DNA of 11,982 nucleotides from positions 1 to 11,982 of the forward strand of contig DAOUMF010000184.1 of the NCBI GenBank assembly GCA_034411955.1, written 5' to 3'. Under the pieces are notes generated by a model. The model searched no databases. It saw only the letters and a program-made list of their open reading frames with translations, and was not told the DNA's origin. Shown in pieces: positions 11,792-11,982 of this stretch. This DNA comes from DAOUMF01 sp034411955 (GTDB taxonomy: Bacteria > Chloroflexota > Dehalococcoidia > SM23-28-2 > RBG-16-64-32). The first letter of the stretch is position 1. Each line of letters starts with the position of its first letter. The position numbers and the translations under genes were made by a program.

Positions 11792-11982
11792 CTAAATCGC
11801 GTCCTTGATGGTGGCCAGGAACTCCTCGTTGTTGCGGGTGCGCTGGAGGCGGGCAAGGATGAGCTCCGTGGCCTCCAGGGGGTTGTTGGAGCTCTGCCCC
11901 ACCACAGCGGTCATGCGACGGAGCAGGACGACACGCTGGTAGGTCTGCTCGTCCAGGATGAGGTCATCGCGGCGAGTGCTGG
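11792..11982 (-). CDS. rho: Transcription termination factor Rho, C-terminal end (partial)
   Basis: The minus strand encodes the last 62 residues of a protein ending with TAG at 11794-11792; the rest lies off the right edge. The sequence TRRDDLILDEQTYQRVVLLR, then NPLEATELILARLQRT and NNEEFLATIKDAI, is the typical Rho C-terminus: the end of the ATPase core, with the TRR(D/E)(D/E)L turn after the Q and R loops, and the closing helices. Rho is the hexameric RNA helicase that ends transcription of untranslated RNA. Its presence fits the absence of T-tailed terminators elsewhere in this window. After the stop there are two GGCCTTCA-type direct repeats (about 11778-11792) but no clear terminator. 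Confidence 0.93.
   Translation of the reverse strand, partial: STRRDDLILDEQTYQRVVLLRRMTAVVGQSSNNPLEATELILARLQRTRNNEEFLATIKDAI

Noticed and set aside
10591..11856. 421-codon open frame on the minus strand opposite the M28-like gene
   Set aside because: It is antisense to a gene with clear family motifs; long antisense frames are common in GC-rich DNA and the translation is low-complexity with no domain.
1..11982. CRISPR array, transposase, integrase or replication origin
   Set aside because: I looked for regularly spaced repeats, DDE/tyrosine recombinase motifs and DnaA-box clusters and saw none.

Overview
The window is a GC-rich bacterial chromosome segment (Rho, a bacterial tRNA-Gly, sigma70-type promoters, strong AGGAGG-like ribosome sites). 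The gene set (GYD-domain protein, nitronate monooxygenase-like flavoprotein, M28-like hydrolase, MMPL pump with TetR, ferredoxin/PHP cluster) looks to me like an uncultured Chloroflexota (Dehalococcoidia-like) genome. That assignment is a recognition-based inference, not shown by the sequence.

Layout. 1-790 (-): N-terminal 263 residues of a VTC-type polyphosphate polymerase, running off the left edge. 943-1119 (-): C-terminal shred of a broken gene. 1152-1347: the first of two ~197-bp direct repeats; it ends in a copy of the 3' half of tRNA-Gly. 1580-2218 (-) TetR and 2342-4486 (+) MMPL exporter are divergent, with two identical 21-bp operator-like repeats lying on the MMPL promoter. 4599-4796: the second repeat, ending inside the intact tRNA-Gly(CCC) gene (4750-4821, -). 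The regulator/pump pair is therefore bracketed by a tRNA 3'-half duplication, as in an integrated element, although no integrase is present. 5052-5375 (-): GYD-domain protein.

5631-8295 (+) is a tight five-gene cluster: a Cys-rich protein with a C-terminal 2x[4Fe-4S] domain, a small two-cluster ferredoxin-like protein, a V4R/ATC-hydrolase-like protein, a PHP phosphoesterase-like metalloenzyme and a five-cysteine small protein. Its close spacing suggests one transcript and a shared redox role that I cannot name; this is the best candidate here for an undescribed system.

8407-9147 (+): a four-segment membrane protein with a three-fold 18-bp tandem repeat. 9198-10169 (-): nitronate monooxygenase/enoyl reductase-like TIM-barrel flavoprotein. 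10342-11712 (+): M28-like peptidase with a changed active site. 11792-11982 (-): C-terminal end of Rho, convergent with the M28-like gene across a GC-rich hairpin.

A recurring CCATCTGAC motif (GTCAGATGG on the minus strand) clusters in the non-coding stretches around the tRNA, its duplicate and the end of the Fe-S cluster. It marks a short dispersed repeat family that I do not recognise.
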